This document shows positions 1-8,126 of a DNA stretch of 25,584 nt, one piece after another (position 1 is the first letter of the stretch; each line of letters starts with the position of its first letter). Source of the DNA: an uncultured Lachnospiraceae bacterium. Lineage in GTDB: Bacteria > Bacillota > Clostridia > Lachnospirales > Lachnospiraceae. The position numbers and the translations under genes were made by a program. The notes beneath the pieces are model-generated. The model saw only the letters and a program-made list of their open reading frames with translations, ran no database searches and was not told the DNA's origin. The stretch covers positions 1-25,584 of the forward strand of contig CAJUHQ010000044.1 of NCBI GenBank assembly GCA_910586095.1, given 5' to 3'.

Positions 1-141
1 CTCCAATCAGGATGTGTGAAATTTTAATTTCACACTAACTCCCATCTGCCTGCTTCAGCAGGCGTACAAATCAGGATGGTGAAATTTTATATTTCACACT
101 AACCTCCATGTCGCGGCTTTTCCGCGACTCCAATCAAGATG
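1..141. repeat. Tandem array of modular hairpin repeats (about 64-bp period)
   Basis: The linker ending in CAATCAGGATG (or close variants) ends at positions 14, 78 and 141, giving periods of 64 and 63 bp. Between copies lie an AT-rich hairpin, a second linker of the form CTAACTCCCATG, and a GC-rich hairpin. The stems are 14-35 (GTGTGAAAT with ATTTCACAC), 48-63 (GCCTGC with GCAGGC), 79-97 (GTGAAAT with ATTTCAC) and 110-128 (GTCGCGG with CCGCGAC). Stem sequences differ but stay complementary, and the linkers are conserved. No ORF is plausible here. The array probably continues to the left of the window. Confidence 0.85.
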
Positions 142-230
142 AAAAACGCCTGTTTTTGGCGTTTTTCCAAACATTTAGAAACTCTTAGGCGGCGTTTTTT
201 GACGCCTTAGTGTTTCTTAATGTTTTATTC
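130..230. repeat. Long hairpin repeat at a gene 3' end, copy 1
   Basis: This stretch of about 90 bp is nearly identical to 3668-3764. It has a perfect 10-bp stem at 141-167 (GAAAAACGCC with GGCGTTTTTC) and a longer imperfect hairpin at 177-217. That second hairpin pairs AGAAAC with GTTTCT on the outside and TTAGGCG with CGCCTTA inside, with two mismatches. It sits just past the stop codon of the minus-strand kinase gene, so it probably works as a terminator or 3'-end stabiliser for that transcript. Confidence 0.75.
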
Positions 231-246
231 ACGCTTACTCCCCCGT

Positions 247-1704
247 TCACTGTGCTATATATGTCAATGGTATTTTTACTTTAAAAATGGTTCCAACTCC
301 TTCCTCACTAATCACGTTGATGGAACCACGATGCATCAACACTGCACTTTTAGTAATAGCAAGCCCAAGTCCTGTACCATCAATTTCTTTGGAATGTGAT
401 TTGTCCACACGATAAAAGCGTTCATATATATGTTCAATTGATTCTTGCGGAATACCAACACCCGAATCAGACACTTCCACCGAAAAGTACTGGTGATCTG
501 CATCTAAAACTACTTTGACCCATCCATCTTTAATATTATATTTAATCGCATTTTCGACTAAATTTGACAATGCGAGTGTAAGTTTAACTTCGTCCACTTC
601 CGCATTGACCAGTCTACGGCTCTCAAACGTAATTTTTACATTTGCACGTGCCGCAATCGGTCCTAAGCGTTTTAACAACAGTTCGAGAATAGAATTGATG
701 TTCATTGTCTCCACATTCATATCCGCAGAAGTTCGCGTCATCTTAACAAGAGAAAGCAAGTCTGTAATAATCTTATTCTCACGCTCGATCTCCTCTGCAA
801 TATCTGTCATAAATTCGCGATACAATTCTGCTGGTACATTCTCTTGTGTAAGGAGTGATTCTGCCAACACCTTCATTGATGCAAGCGGGGTCTTTAACTC
901 GTGAGACACATTTGACACGAACTCCTGGCGTGAGGTATCAAGCACTTTCATTCTTCCCATCATTTGATTAAATGCATCGCCTATACGCTCTGTCTCAATA
1001 TAATCCATCACACGAATTTCTTTGTCCGTGAATCCATTTTTCACTTCGTTGATGGCATCCGTGATCTTATCAAATGGCTTAAGCATCTTCTTGCTAATAA
1101 AATAGGATATCCCTATTACAACAACCATAGCAACAATTTGTAACAAAAATGCTCTGCTTTGAATATATTCATAACTGCTCATAATGCTGTCTGTAGACAC
1201 ACTTGTCAACATGACCCCAACAATGCGAGTGTCTTCTGCGTTTTTTTCTTCTATAGGCACTATAATTTCAATATAGCCTGTCTCCTCTAGATGATTGACA
1301 GCCCCGCCGCCTTTAAAGCACTTAATAATATCCTCTGATATAATCGTTTTTCCTTCGCTTATACCATATGTGTCTTTTATGATCTTCATGTTGCTATCTA
1401 TAACTAACACACGTCCATCATATAAATTAGACAACTGCGAAAGCTCTGCATTTACCACATCACTGCTATTGTCGAGCAGATAATTGTACGTAATCAGATG
1501 ATCCGCAATGATTTTTACTTGTGTCTGAACTTCACCAGTCCGCACAGACACGGCATTATCCATATACCGATCTAATATTCCATAGCTTAACACAACGCAA
1601 GGAATAAGTCCTATAATAATAATAATAATAAATACTCGTACTTTAAGACTTCTAAGTCCTCTAAGAACTCTACCGTTTTTTATTTTTCCTAAAAGCTTCG
1701 CCAC
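247..1704 (-). CDS. Membrane sensor histidine kinase (HAMP, HisKA, HATPase_c)
   Basis: This is the sensor kinase partner of the response regulator encoded just upstream. Seen in the 485-aa protein: a first membrane segment at about 22-42, an extracytoplasmic sensor region at about 45-183, a second membrane segment at about 185-205, then HAMP. The H-box is SHELKTP with phospho-acceptor His268. The ATPase domain has an N-box (NLVENAIKYN, 381-390), a G1 box (DSGVGIP) and a G2 box (GTGLGLAI). No PAS domain is evident. The start is a GTG (1702-1704 on the plus strand) with a GAGGG ribosome site six bases upstream; the overlapping ATG is out of frame. The kinase follows the regulator after 78 bp in the same orientation, so they are probably co-transcribed. 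The family resembles WalK/PhoR-type kinases, but the stimulus cannot be read from the sequence. Confidence 0.93.
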   Translation of the reverse strand: MAKLLGKIKNGRVLRGLRSLKVRVFIIIIIIGLIPCVVLSYGILDRYMDNAVSVRTGEVQTQVKIIADHLITYNYLLDNSSDVVNAELSQLSNLYDGRVLVIDSNMKIIKDTYGISEGKTIISEDIIKCFKGGGAVNHLEETGYIEIIVPIEEKNAEDTRIVGVMLTSVSTDSIMSSYEYIQSRAFLLQIVAMVVVIGISYFISKKMLKPFDKITDAINEVKNGFTDKEIRVMDYIETERIGDAFNQMMGRMKVLDTSRQEFVSNVSHELKTPLASMKVLAESLLTQENVPAELYREFMTDIAEEIERENKIITDLLSLVKMTRTSADMNVETMNINSILELLLKRLGPIAARANVKITFESRRLVNAEVDEVKLTLALSNLVENAIKYNIKDGWVKVVLDADHQYFSVEVSDSGVGIPQESIEHIYERFYRVDKSHSKEIDGTGLGLAITKSAVLMHRGSINVISEEGVGTIFKVKIPLTYIAQ

Positions 1705-1782
1705 ATTTATCCCTCGCTACGCCTCGCAGACTAACGAAATACTCAGCATTTTTCTTCCATAATTGATTGCTAACTCTTTTTC

Positions 1783-2487
1783 TTAAGAACGTGCTCCTAG
1801 GTAGTAATATCCTACTCCCCACTTTGTAACTACATATTTAGGCTCACTCGGATTGAACTCGATCTTCTCCCTTAATCGTCTAATATGCACATCTACCGTG
1901 CGCACATCACCAGGATAATCGGCTCCCCAAACGAGTTTAAGCAAATTCTCACGACTGTAAACCTTATTTGGATTAAGCACTAAAAGTTCTAACACATCAA
2001 ATTCTTTCGCTGTGAGGTTGACTTCCTTACCATTAATATATAAACGTCTTCCATCACAATCTAATTTCAAATCTCCTGTCTCGATCATGTGTGTCTTTTT
2101 TTCTGGTTGTTCTTTTGTCTTTCCTCCAATTCTTCTCATAATGGCCTTGATACGCGCCTTCACTTCAAGAATATTAAAAGGTTTGGTAATGTAGTCATCT
2201 GCTCCATATTCCAATCCAAGGATTTTATCCATATCATCCCCTTTTGCAGTGAGCATGACAATAGGCACATTCGAGAACTCTCTAATTTGCTGACATACCT
2301 CTAACCCAGTCAATTTGGGAAGCATAATATCAAGCAGTATGATATCAAATTTGTGACTTTTGGCTTTCTCTAGTGCTTCCTCACCATCATAGGCACACTC
2401 TACTTCCATATCATCCTGCTCCAAACTAAAACGGAGTCCCTTTACTATGAGCTTTTCATCATCTACCACCAAAACCTTTTTTCCCAT
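1783..2487 (-). CDS. OmpR/PhoB-family response regulator
   Basis: This is a DNA-binding response regulator of usual family length (234 aa). The receiver domain (about 4-118) has the acidic pair Asp9/Asp10 (VVDDE), phospho-acceptor Asp53 (LLDIMLP), the switch Thr80 (MLTAKGDD) and the conserved Lys102 (ITKPF). A Trans_Reg_C winged helix covers about 135-230 (LTAKEFDVLELL near its start, DVHIRRLREKIE as recognition helix). The ATG is preceded by GGGAG nine bases upstream. It lies upstream of the sensor kinase and downstream of the ComEA-like lipoprotein gene. The targets are unknown. It is similar in type to WalR/PhoB regulators of Firmicutes, but I do not assign a symbol because the usual walHIJ partners are absent. 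Confidence 0.94.
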   Translation of the reverse strand: MGKKVLVVDDEKLIVKGLRFSLEQDDMEVECAYDGEEALEKAKSHKFDIILLDIMLPKLTGLEVCQQIREFSNVPIVMLTAKGDDMDKILGLEYGADDYITKPFNILEVKARIKAIMRRIGGKTKEQPEKKTHMIETGDLKLDCDGRRLYINGKEVNLTAKEFDVLELLVLNPNKVYSRENLLKLVWGADYPGDVRTVDVHIRRLREKIEFNPSEPKYVVTKWGVGYYYLGARS

Positions 2488-2586
2488 TACTTCGTTCTCC
2501 CAATCATCTCTTATTTTGACTATTTTTTTGTACAGAAACTCCTATGTCAATTATTACACTTACTATGACTCTAAAATTTGAAAGAT

Positions 2587-3273
2587 TTATACCGTAATTT
2601 TATCCTTAATCTTTGCAAAAAGCCCATCCTTAATACCATCAACCTTCTTGATATCCTCCACACTACGAAATGCTCCATAAGTTTCCCTATAAGTGATAAT
2701 TGCCTGTGCACGGCTCTCCCCAATTCCTGACACAGTTGTCAATTCCGCCACAGTTGCAGTATTAATATTTATCAAACCTGTAGAAGATCCTTGCGCTTTT
2801 GTTCCATCTTTGTCTCCCTGTCCCGGAATATAATGCCCTGCTTCCTGAAGCTGCTCTACCTCCTGTTTGGTTAGAATCACCACTTGTTCTCCATCCAATA
2901 TCTCTCTAGCTAAATTTAGACAAGTTTGATCTGCTTCTTTAGTCAGTCCACCTGCCATCTCCACCGCCTCATAAATACGGCTTCCTGACTCTAGCTGATA
3001 CACTCCAGGATTATTCACTGCTCCACAGACATAGATATACAAAAATTGAGATTCTTTGTTGTCTATTGTAGTCTCCCTTAAAGGATCTATTGTGGTCATT
3101 GACATCTTATCTGTAGATATTTGTGCTAGTTCTCTTTCCTCCTCACCAGAAAGTTTCATAACTACTTCATCTTTTGCCGCCTCTGAATCACAACCATAAA
3201 GAAACATACAACAAAACAAAAGTGCCCAAAATAGGTACTTGATTGATTTTTTTATTTTGTTTACTTTTTTCAT
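2587..3273 (-). CDS. ComEA-like lipoprotein with SLBB and helix-hairpin-helix domains
   Basis: The product (228 aa) begins with a lysine-rich N-terminus, a hydrophobic stretch at about 12-26 and a lipobox ending at Cys28 (LYGC), so it is probably a lipoprotein on the outer face of the membrane. An SLBB-type beta-grasp domain follows at about 73-137 (YVCGAVNNPGVYQL). A double helix-hairpin-helix domain lies at 166-228 (NINTATVAELTTVSGIGESRAQAI). That order matches ComEA, the DNA receptor for transformation, but ComEA usually has a plain membrane anchor. The fit at the start codon is AGGAG with 12 bases of spacing, which is long. It is the first gene in a minus-strand run leading to the regulator and kinase, 99 bp away. 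No comEC or comEB lies nearby, so a role in DNA uptake is only suggested. Confidence 0.85.
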   Translation of the reverse strand: MKKVNKIKKSIKYLFWALLFCCMFLYGCDSEAAKDEVVMKLSGEEERELAQISTDKMSMTTIDPLRETTIDNKESQFLYIYVCGAVNNPGVYQLESGSRIYEAVEMAGGLTKEADQTCLNLAREILDGEQVVILTKQEVEQLQEAGHYIPGQGDKDGTKAQGSSTGLININTATVAELTTVSGIGESRAQAIITYRETYGAFRSVEDIKKVDGIKDGLFAKIKDKITV

Positions 3274-3433
3274 CGATATAGCATACTCCTTTTCAAGGCC
3301 CCTCTATGCATATCTGTTTCTATTTTATGCCAAATCTACATTTTATACAAGTGCTATTTTTTACATTTCCGTATTGTATTCTTAATAATTTAGGCTTTGT
3401 ATTGTACCTTTGATGAACACTACCATACATATA

Positions 3434-3480
3434 TGACAAGCTAAACTATAACCATCTATTCATATGACAAATACTGACAA
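3434..3480 (-). promoter_or_regulatory. Three TGACAA direct repeats upstream of the ComEA-like gene
   Basis: TGACAA (TTGTCA on the gene's strand) occurs at 3434-3439, 3465-3470 and 3475-3480. The spacings of 31 and 10 bp are near whole helical turns, as is common for OmpR-type regulator sites. The rest of 3274-3528 is AT-rich without an ORF or a clear -10/-35 pair. A role as a regulator site is inference. Confidence 0.3.
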
Positions 3481-3528
3481 ATTTTTTACCATTTACATCT
3501 GTATAATTTATTCTTTTTTACTACTATA

Positions 3529-3762
3529 CTAATCCCCCATGCCGCCTTTGGCGGCTCAAATTAGGAATGAAAAAAGTCTGCTATGCAGACTTAATCGTTC
3601 TTAGGCAGTGTCTTTTGCTGCCTTAGAAGTATTTTTCATCCCCTTTGCACCCTTTTAGCGGGCTTTTCAATCGGGATGAAAAATGCCTGTTTTTTGGTAT
3701 TTTCCCAAATATTTAGAAACTCTTAGGCGGCATTTTTTGACGCCTTAGTGTTTCTTAATGTT
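3529..3762. repeat. Modular hairpin repeat block, second locus
   Basis: The block starts with a linker of the CTAATCCCCCATG type, then a perfect hairpin at 3541-3555 (GCCGCC with GGCGGC), the second linker type ending at 3569, a perfect 8-bp hairpin at 3574-3592 (AAGTCTGC with GCAGACTT), and a 9-bp CTTAGGCAG hairpin at 3600-3626. Another linker (ending at 3678) leads into the near-copy of 130-230, whose terminal hairpin is 3715-3755. The block ends against the stop codon of the DUF4422 gene, where it probably also acts as a terminator. Confidence 0.8.
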
Positions 3763-3763
3763 T

Positions 3764-4936
3764 TCACTCTTTGCGGTGACAATATTGATATGCACGATCC
3801 GCCATGTCGCCATTTGTCGCATATAATCGTATTGCTGCGCGCAGTGCAATCTCAGATACATTTTGTATACTTTGTTGCTCTTTATACATACAACTTTGAT
3901 CTTCAATAGTCTTTATATACTCTGCTTTTTGATTGATATTTTTTGTTTCTTCCTTTGTGGACACTGCTTTTACAGCATCTCTAGCATAACGGTTTAAACA
4001 CCGAAAATAGCTAATCACTTTTTCATACTCATTGACAGACTCTAGAAAACAGCTCCCATATTCTGCAATCTCTAAATTGGCTGTAGAAACCGCCTGTAAA
4101 CAAAGTTTGCACTCTCCATTAAGATCTGATGCCTCCATGAGAATATCTGGTCGTTTCTTTAAGACTGTCTCAAAATATTCTTTTGCACCTTTTACATCTT
4201 TCTGTCTAAAATACTCCGCTATTTTGATAGTTACTTCACGTGTTTCCTTCTTTTCTCCAATAAGTGCCACCCTACATTCGTATGCTTTTAAATTATTTAC
4301 TGTAACCCATACATACAATAAAAACTCCGATATAAAGCCAAACACTCTTCTGTGATAATCGTCTGTAAAATTAAGGTCAATGCGTTGATATAATATCATA
4401 AAAATTGAAAAAAGCCATTGACAATATGTGTCAAACAGCTCCTTTTTTGCCACCATCATATTTCCAAAATAAGTCTTATTTTGATTGGATAATCGAATAA
4501 ATGTATCGTAATATTCTGGATAATACTCTGCTATAATATGACCCGTCTCATCGAGAGTATGGACATTGTGATGTGCACCAAAACCGTTCCGATAGGACCC
4601 AGGAAGCTCTAACTGTTTTGTAGTGATAATATCATATTCCTGTAAAATTTTCTCATACTCTGACTCGGAAAAAACATAACCTTCCTCACTTGTAAGAAAG
4701 CGTCTATAGTGACAAATTCCCACATAATCGGCAGTATGATAATTCTTCCAGACCCAATAAACACCCGACAGCTCTGCGTAATAACAATTCTGATCTGAAA
4801 TATGGTCGCCTGTATCATCCCCCATATACCCAAATTCCTCCTTAGCCTGCTTATGTCCTACATGGAGAGGAATATACATAGGATCGTTAGGTACTTCAAA
4901 CCGCTTGTGTGTCATTACAAATATTTTAACTGACAT
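3764..4936 (-). CDS. DUF4422 protein, putative glycosyltransferase, with helical C-terminal extension
   Basis: The N-terminal part (about 1-225) matches the DUF4422 type found in polysaccharide gene clusters: KIFVMTHKRFEVP near the start, SELSGVYW-like text (YAELSGVYWVWKN), HYRRFL, and FGNMMVAKKELFDTYCQWLF. Proteins of this type are thought to be glycosyltransferases, though biochemical evidence is thin. About 150 further residues look all-helical and TPR-like. I chose the ATG at 4936 (390 aa) because GGGGAAG lies just upstream; a longer in-frame start at 5023 has no ribosome site and would run through a perfect inverted repeat. No other polysaccharide genes are near, which is unusual for this family. 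The acceptor and donor sugars are unknown. Confidence 0.75.
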   Translation of the reverse strand: MSVKIFVMTHKRFEVPNDPMYIPLHVGHKQAKEEFGYMGDDTGDHISDQNCYYAELSGVYWVWKNYHTADYVGICHYRRFLTSEEGYVFSESEYEKILQEYDIITTKQLELPGSYRNGFGAHHNVHTLDETGHIIAEYYPEYYDTFIRLSNQNKTYFGNMMVAKKELFDTYCQWLFSIFMILYQRIDLNFTDDYHRRVFGFISEFLLYVWVTVNNLKAYECRVALIGEKKETREVTIKIAEYFRQKDVKGAKEYFETVLKKRPDILMEASDLNGECKLCLQAVSTANLEIAEYGSCFLESVNEYEKVISYFRCLNRYARDAVKAVSTKEETKNINQKAEYIKTIEDQSCMYKEQQSIQNVSEIALRAAIRLYATNGDMADRAYQYCHRKE

Positions 4937-4960
4937 TTTCTTCCCCTTTATATATTGAAA

Positions 4961-5012
4961 ACACAGTGTCATGAACGGCAAACCTATCTGTGATGCCTCC
5001 ACAACACTGTGT
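4961..5012 (-). other. Inverted repeat in the leader of the DUF4422 gene
   Basis: ACACAGTGT (4961-4969) and ACACTGTGT (5004-5012) are perfect 9-bp complements separated by 34 bp. They lie between a possible -10 box (TATAAT at 5053-5058 on the minus strand, with a poor -35) and the ribosome site, so they could fold in the mRNA leader or serve as an operator. Confidence 0.4.
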
Positions 5013-5142
5013 GCGATCAACATTCTACTTTTACTTGTTGTACATGATCTACATTATAGTAAGCCCTGCTTAACCTATTCACTCATCTGTTGTATCTAAT
5101 CTTCTAAATACCAACATTTCACTATATAACATAGTCACTATT

Positions 5143-6570
5143 CTACTTCATTTTTAAGAAAGCTGTGTACCCTTTTACAGCTTCATACACATCTGCCTTG
5201 CTACTTGCTTCGTAGGGTGCGTGCATATTTAGAACAGCCACTCCACTGTCAATTACATTCATTCCATACTCTGCCATAATATACGCAATTGTGCCGCCAC
5301 CACCTACATCAACCTTTCCAAGTTCTGCAAACTGGTAGGTAACGTTCGCATCATCCATAACCTGTCTAAGCTTTGCGATATACTCTGCATTTGCATCATT
5401 TGATCCGCTCTTTCCGCGAGAGCCTGTAAATTTATTAAACGCAAGCCCATGTGCCAAAAATGCAGCATTATTTTTCTCATAAGAAGCCGCATACAGTGGA
5501 TCATATCCTGCGCTGACATCAGAAGAAAGCATGTCAGAATGTGCTAGTGCACGGCGTACCAACAGTTGCGAATCACGTTCTGTAGCGGCAATGAGTTCTG
5601 CTACCGCATTTTCAAAAAACCGTGACTTCATGCCCGTAGCACCCACACTTCCAATCTCTTCCTTGTCAACTAGAAGACAGCAAAGTGTGCGATCTGTAAC
5701 CTGATCCGCCATCCCCATCATAGCAAACAAAGATGTAAATGCACAAATTCTATCATCCTGTCCATATGCTAAGATCATACTTCTGTCAAATCCCAGATCC
5801 CTAGCCTTTCCTGATGGAACAATCTCTAGTTCCGCTGAGAGAAAATCGTCCTCTTCCATACCATACGCCTCTGACAGTATTCGAAGCACATTAGCCTTAA
5901 GTGCGTCTTTCTCTTCCTTCTCGAGTTCTTTGTTCTCTTCTAAGGGACAGTTGCCAATGAGTAAATCTAGGTTTTCTCCAGTTACTACCTCTGTTGCTTT
6001 CTTTGTCATTTGCTCTCCTGCTAAATGAATCAACAGATCTGTAATCACAAACACTGGATCATCATCCTTCTCACCAATGCAAACAGATACTACTGAACCA
6101 TCCTTCTTTGCAACCACGCCATGAAGTGCTAACGGAATAGCTGTCCACTGATATTTCTTAATACCACCATAATAATGTGTATCTAGATAAACAAAACCTT
6201 CTTTTTCATATAGAGGATTCTGTTTTACATCAATTCGTGGTGAATCGATATGTGCTCCAAGAATGTTCATTCCTTCTGATATTGGTTGCTTTCCTATCTG
6301 GAATAATGCTATGCTCTTATTCATCTGAACTACATAGAATTTATCTCCCGCAGTGATAGTATCGCCATTTTTAAGAGCAGTATAAAGTTCTTTATATCCC
6401 TTTTCCTCGGCCATCTTGATCGTGAGCGCAACACACTCGCGCTCGGTCTTTCCTGCATCGAGGCACTCTTTGTACTGCGCTGATACTGCATCTGCCTCCT
6501 TTTTGTCCTCCGGCGTAAAACGAAGCCATAAATTTTCCTTTTTCTTTTCTGTCTTTTCCATTGTTATCAC
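5143..6570 (-). CDS. M18-family metalloaminopeptidase
   Basis: This is a cytoplasmic zinc aminopeptidase of the M18 (aspartyl aminopeptidase/aminopeptidase I) family, removing N-terminal residues from peptides. Family landmarks are visible in order: GAHIDSPRIDVKQ with the first metal His, GQDDRICAF with the bridging Asp, DKEEIGSVGATGM with the catalytic and metal Glu pair, SSDVSAGYDP with the metal Asp, GSRGKSGSNDANAE, and the C-terminal NMHAPYEASSKAD with the last metal His. The 475-aa length is normal for the family. The annotated start is GTG with AAAGGAG four bases upstream; an in-frame ATG at 6561 has the same site 13 bases away, so either is possible. It stands alone between minus-strand genes. 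Acidic versus other residue preference cannot be decided here. Confidence 0.93.
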   Translation of the reverse strand: MITMEKTEKKKENLWLRFTPEDKKEADAVSAQYKECLDAGKTERECVALTIKMAEEKGYKELYTALKNGDTITAGDKFYVVQMNKSIALFQIGKQPISEGMNILGAHIDSPRIDVKQNPLYEKEGFVYLDTHYYGGIKKYQWTAIPLALHGVVAKKDGSVVSVCIGEKDDDPVFVITDLLIHLAGEQMTKKATEVVTGENLDLLIGNCPLEENKELEKEEKDALKANVLRILSEAYGMEEDDFLSAELEIVPSGKARDLGFDRSMILAYGQDDRICAFTSLFAMMGMADQVTDRTLCCLLVDKEEIGSVGATGMKSRFFENAVAELIAATERDSQLLVRRALAHSDMLSSDVSAGYDPLYAASYEKNNAAFLAHGLAFNKFTGSRGKSGSNDANAEYIAKLRQVMDDANVTYQFAELGKVDVGGGGTIAYIMAEYGMNVIDSGVAVLNMHAPYEASSKADVYEAVKGYTAFLKMK

Positions 6571-6699
6571 TATACTCCTTTCAAATTTCTGTTATACTTT
6601 TTACAAAACAATACCTATATTCAATGTGACACTATAACTTCCTAGATCAAACTTGTTTTATCTTCATTTGATCGTTCACAATCACATTACAAAAATATA

Positions 6700-8046
6700 T
6701 CAGTGCCGGAACTTTTGTGCTTGTTGTGTCAAATTATGTGCAACCGCTGATAGCTCTTGCGTCATACTCGCAATATCTGCAATCGCTCTGTCTTGCGTCT
6801 CCACAGATGCCAAAATTTCCTGGCTACCTGCTGCATTTTCCTCAGAGGCCGCCGAAAGTCCTTCTATCATATCCACAATGACTTTCTTGCTACCCATCAT
6901 ATTATTGCTTGAACCATATAATTTATCCACACTTGTCTGTACACTAGTAAGGCATTTTTCAATCTGTACAAACTTTTCTCGTGTCTGCCCAACACTCTGT
7001 TCCTGCTCTTCAAAAATCTTTCCCATGCTCTCCATATCAGTGGTGACATTTGACGTTTTTTGGAGTAGTTCCTGAATAATGATTCCAATCTCGTTTGTCA
7101 GCGCATTCGTCTCTCCCGCAAGGCTGCGAATCTCTTCTGCCACAACTGCAAATCCTCTGCCTGCCTCACCTGCTCTTGCCGCCTCTATTGCTGCATTTAA
7201 TGAAAGAAGATTGGTCTGGTCTGCAATATCATTAATTTTCTGGCTAGTAGCATCTATCTTTTGTGCCTGCTCATTATTTTGTTCCATCGCCTCTTTAACG
7301 ATGTCTATACTCGTCCTACTTTTTTCAGTTCTCTCAATCAAATCTTTAATCGCGGCAAGTCCATTATTTTTGACGGTATCCATCTCTCGAGCATTTTCAC
7401 GAAGATTCTGTGTATCCTCAAGATTTCCCACAATTAAACCGTCAAGTTTTGCCACTGCTCCAGAACTTGTTGCAATCTCTTCCGCCTGTGTCATCGCCCC
7501 ACGACTCAAATCATTCATCGTAACGCTCACTTCATCTGAAGACTTTTTTACTTGCATGATTCTATCTGCAAGAACGTCTGCATTTTCTGAAAGCATTTGG
7601 GCTGACTGATCGATCTGCGTTACAATCTCTCTAAGGCTGTTATACATCAACATCATATTCGCGCTAATACTTCCGACTTCATCCTTTCGCATTGCCATAT
7701 TGCGCACAGCCTGCATATTTCCTTCTGTCAAATCATAGTGTGCAATCCTATAAATTTCTGACACAATTCGAATCAAAGGCTTTACGAGCAGTACTCTAAT
7801 AATGATCGCCAATATCACAAGCGCAATCACCCCAGTAATTAGACTGATAGCTGTCATAGTACCTACTTTTCCAATAACCTGTGCTTTTGCCTCTGCCATT
7901 GTAATGTTTGCTATCCTTGCTACTTCACTTTCCATAATTCGACATGAAATAAAATTACTGATGGTAAATGCTACTGCAAGAACTACAAACATAACAACAC
8001 TGATGATCACTATAATGGAAACCTTTTTCTCTGCATTTTTCTCCAT
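6700..8046 (-). CDS. Methyl-accepting chemotaxis protein with a minimal extracytoplasmic sensor
   Basis: This is a chemoreceptor that would control CheA/CheW at the membrane. Two membrane segments (about 10-32 and 63-87) enclose only about 30 residues outside the membrane, too few for a Cache or four-helix sensor. A HAMP region follows, then a long coiled-coil signalling domain whose hairpin tip is clearly conserved (NLLSLNAAIEAARAGEAGRG then FAVVAEEIRSLA). Total length is 448 aa, shorter than typical receptors because of the missing sensor. The ATG is preceded by GGAG with seven bases of spacing, and a good sigma-A promoter lies at 8085-8113. No che or flagellar genes are adjacent. It may sense membrane state or an intracellular cue. 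Confidence 0.93.
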   Translation of the reverse strand: MEKNAEKKVSIIVIISVVMFVVLAVAFTISNFISCRIMESEVARIANITMAEAKAQVIGKVGTMTAISLITGVIALVILAIIIRVLLVKPLIRIVSEIYRIAHYDLTEGNMQAVRNMAMRKDEVGSISANMMLMYNSLREIVTQIDQSAQMLSENADVLADRIMQVKKSSDEVSVTMNDLSRGAMTQAEEIATSSGAVAKLDGLIVGNLEDTQNLRENAREMDTVKNNGLAAIKDLIERTEKSRTSIDIVKEAMEQNNEQAQKIDATSQKINDIADQTNLLSLNAAIEAARAGEAGRGFAVVAEEIRSLAGETNALTNEIGIIIQELLQKTSNVTTDMESMGKIFEEQEQSVGQTREKFVQIEKCLTSVQTSVDKLYGSSNNMMGSKKVIVDMIEGLSAASEENAAGSQEILASVETQDRAIADIASMTQELSAVAHNLTQQAQKFRH

Positions 8047-8084
8047 AAGTCTTCTCCGTTTCTCTTTGTTTATAGTCTACCAAA

Positions 8085-8113
8085 ATTATAAAGTATTTTT
8101 TGTCGGATTTCAA
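8085..8113 (-). promoter_or_regulatory. Sigma-A promoter of the chemoreceptor gene
   Basis: On the minus strand TTGAAA (8108-8113), a 17-bp spacer and TATAAT (8085-8090) form a near-consensus promoter. Transcription would start about 30 bp before the ATG at 8046. Confidence 0.7.
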
Positions 8114-8126
8114 TTACTTTCTACTG

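Noticed and set aside
1..141. CRISPR-like periodic repeats
   Set aside because: The units are about 64 bp, built of hairpins with only two or three copies, and the same modules are scattered singly elsewhere. No cas genes are present.
4937..5023. 29-residue N-terminal extension of the DUF4422 protein
   Set aside because: No ribosome site at the upstream ATG, a strong one at 4936, and the extension would cross an inverted repeat in the leader.
6645..6673. Terminator hairpin after the chemoreceptor gene (GATCAAA/TTTGATC)
   Set aside because: A weak AT-rich 7-bp stem with a 15-nt loop and no T run on the needed strand.
7079..7609. 176-aa plus-strand ORF opposite the chemoreceptor
   Set aside because: A mirror frame of a coiled-coil coding region with Ser/Ala-rich text; no ribosome site or family match.
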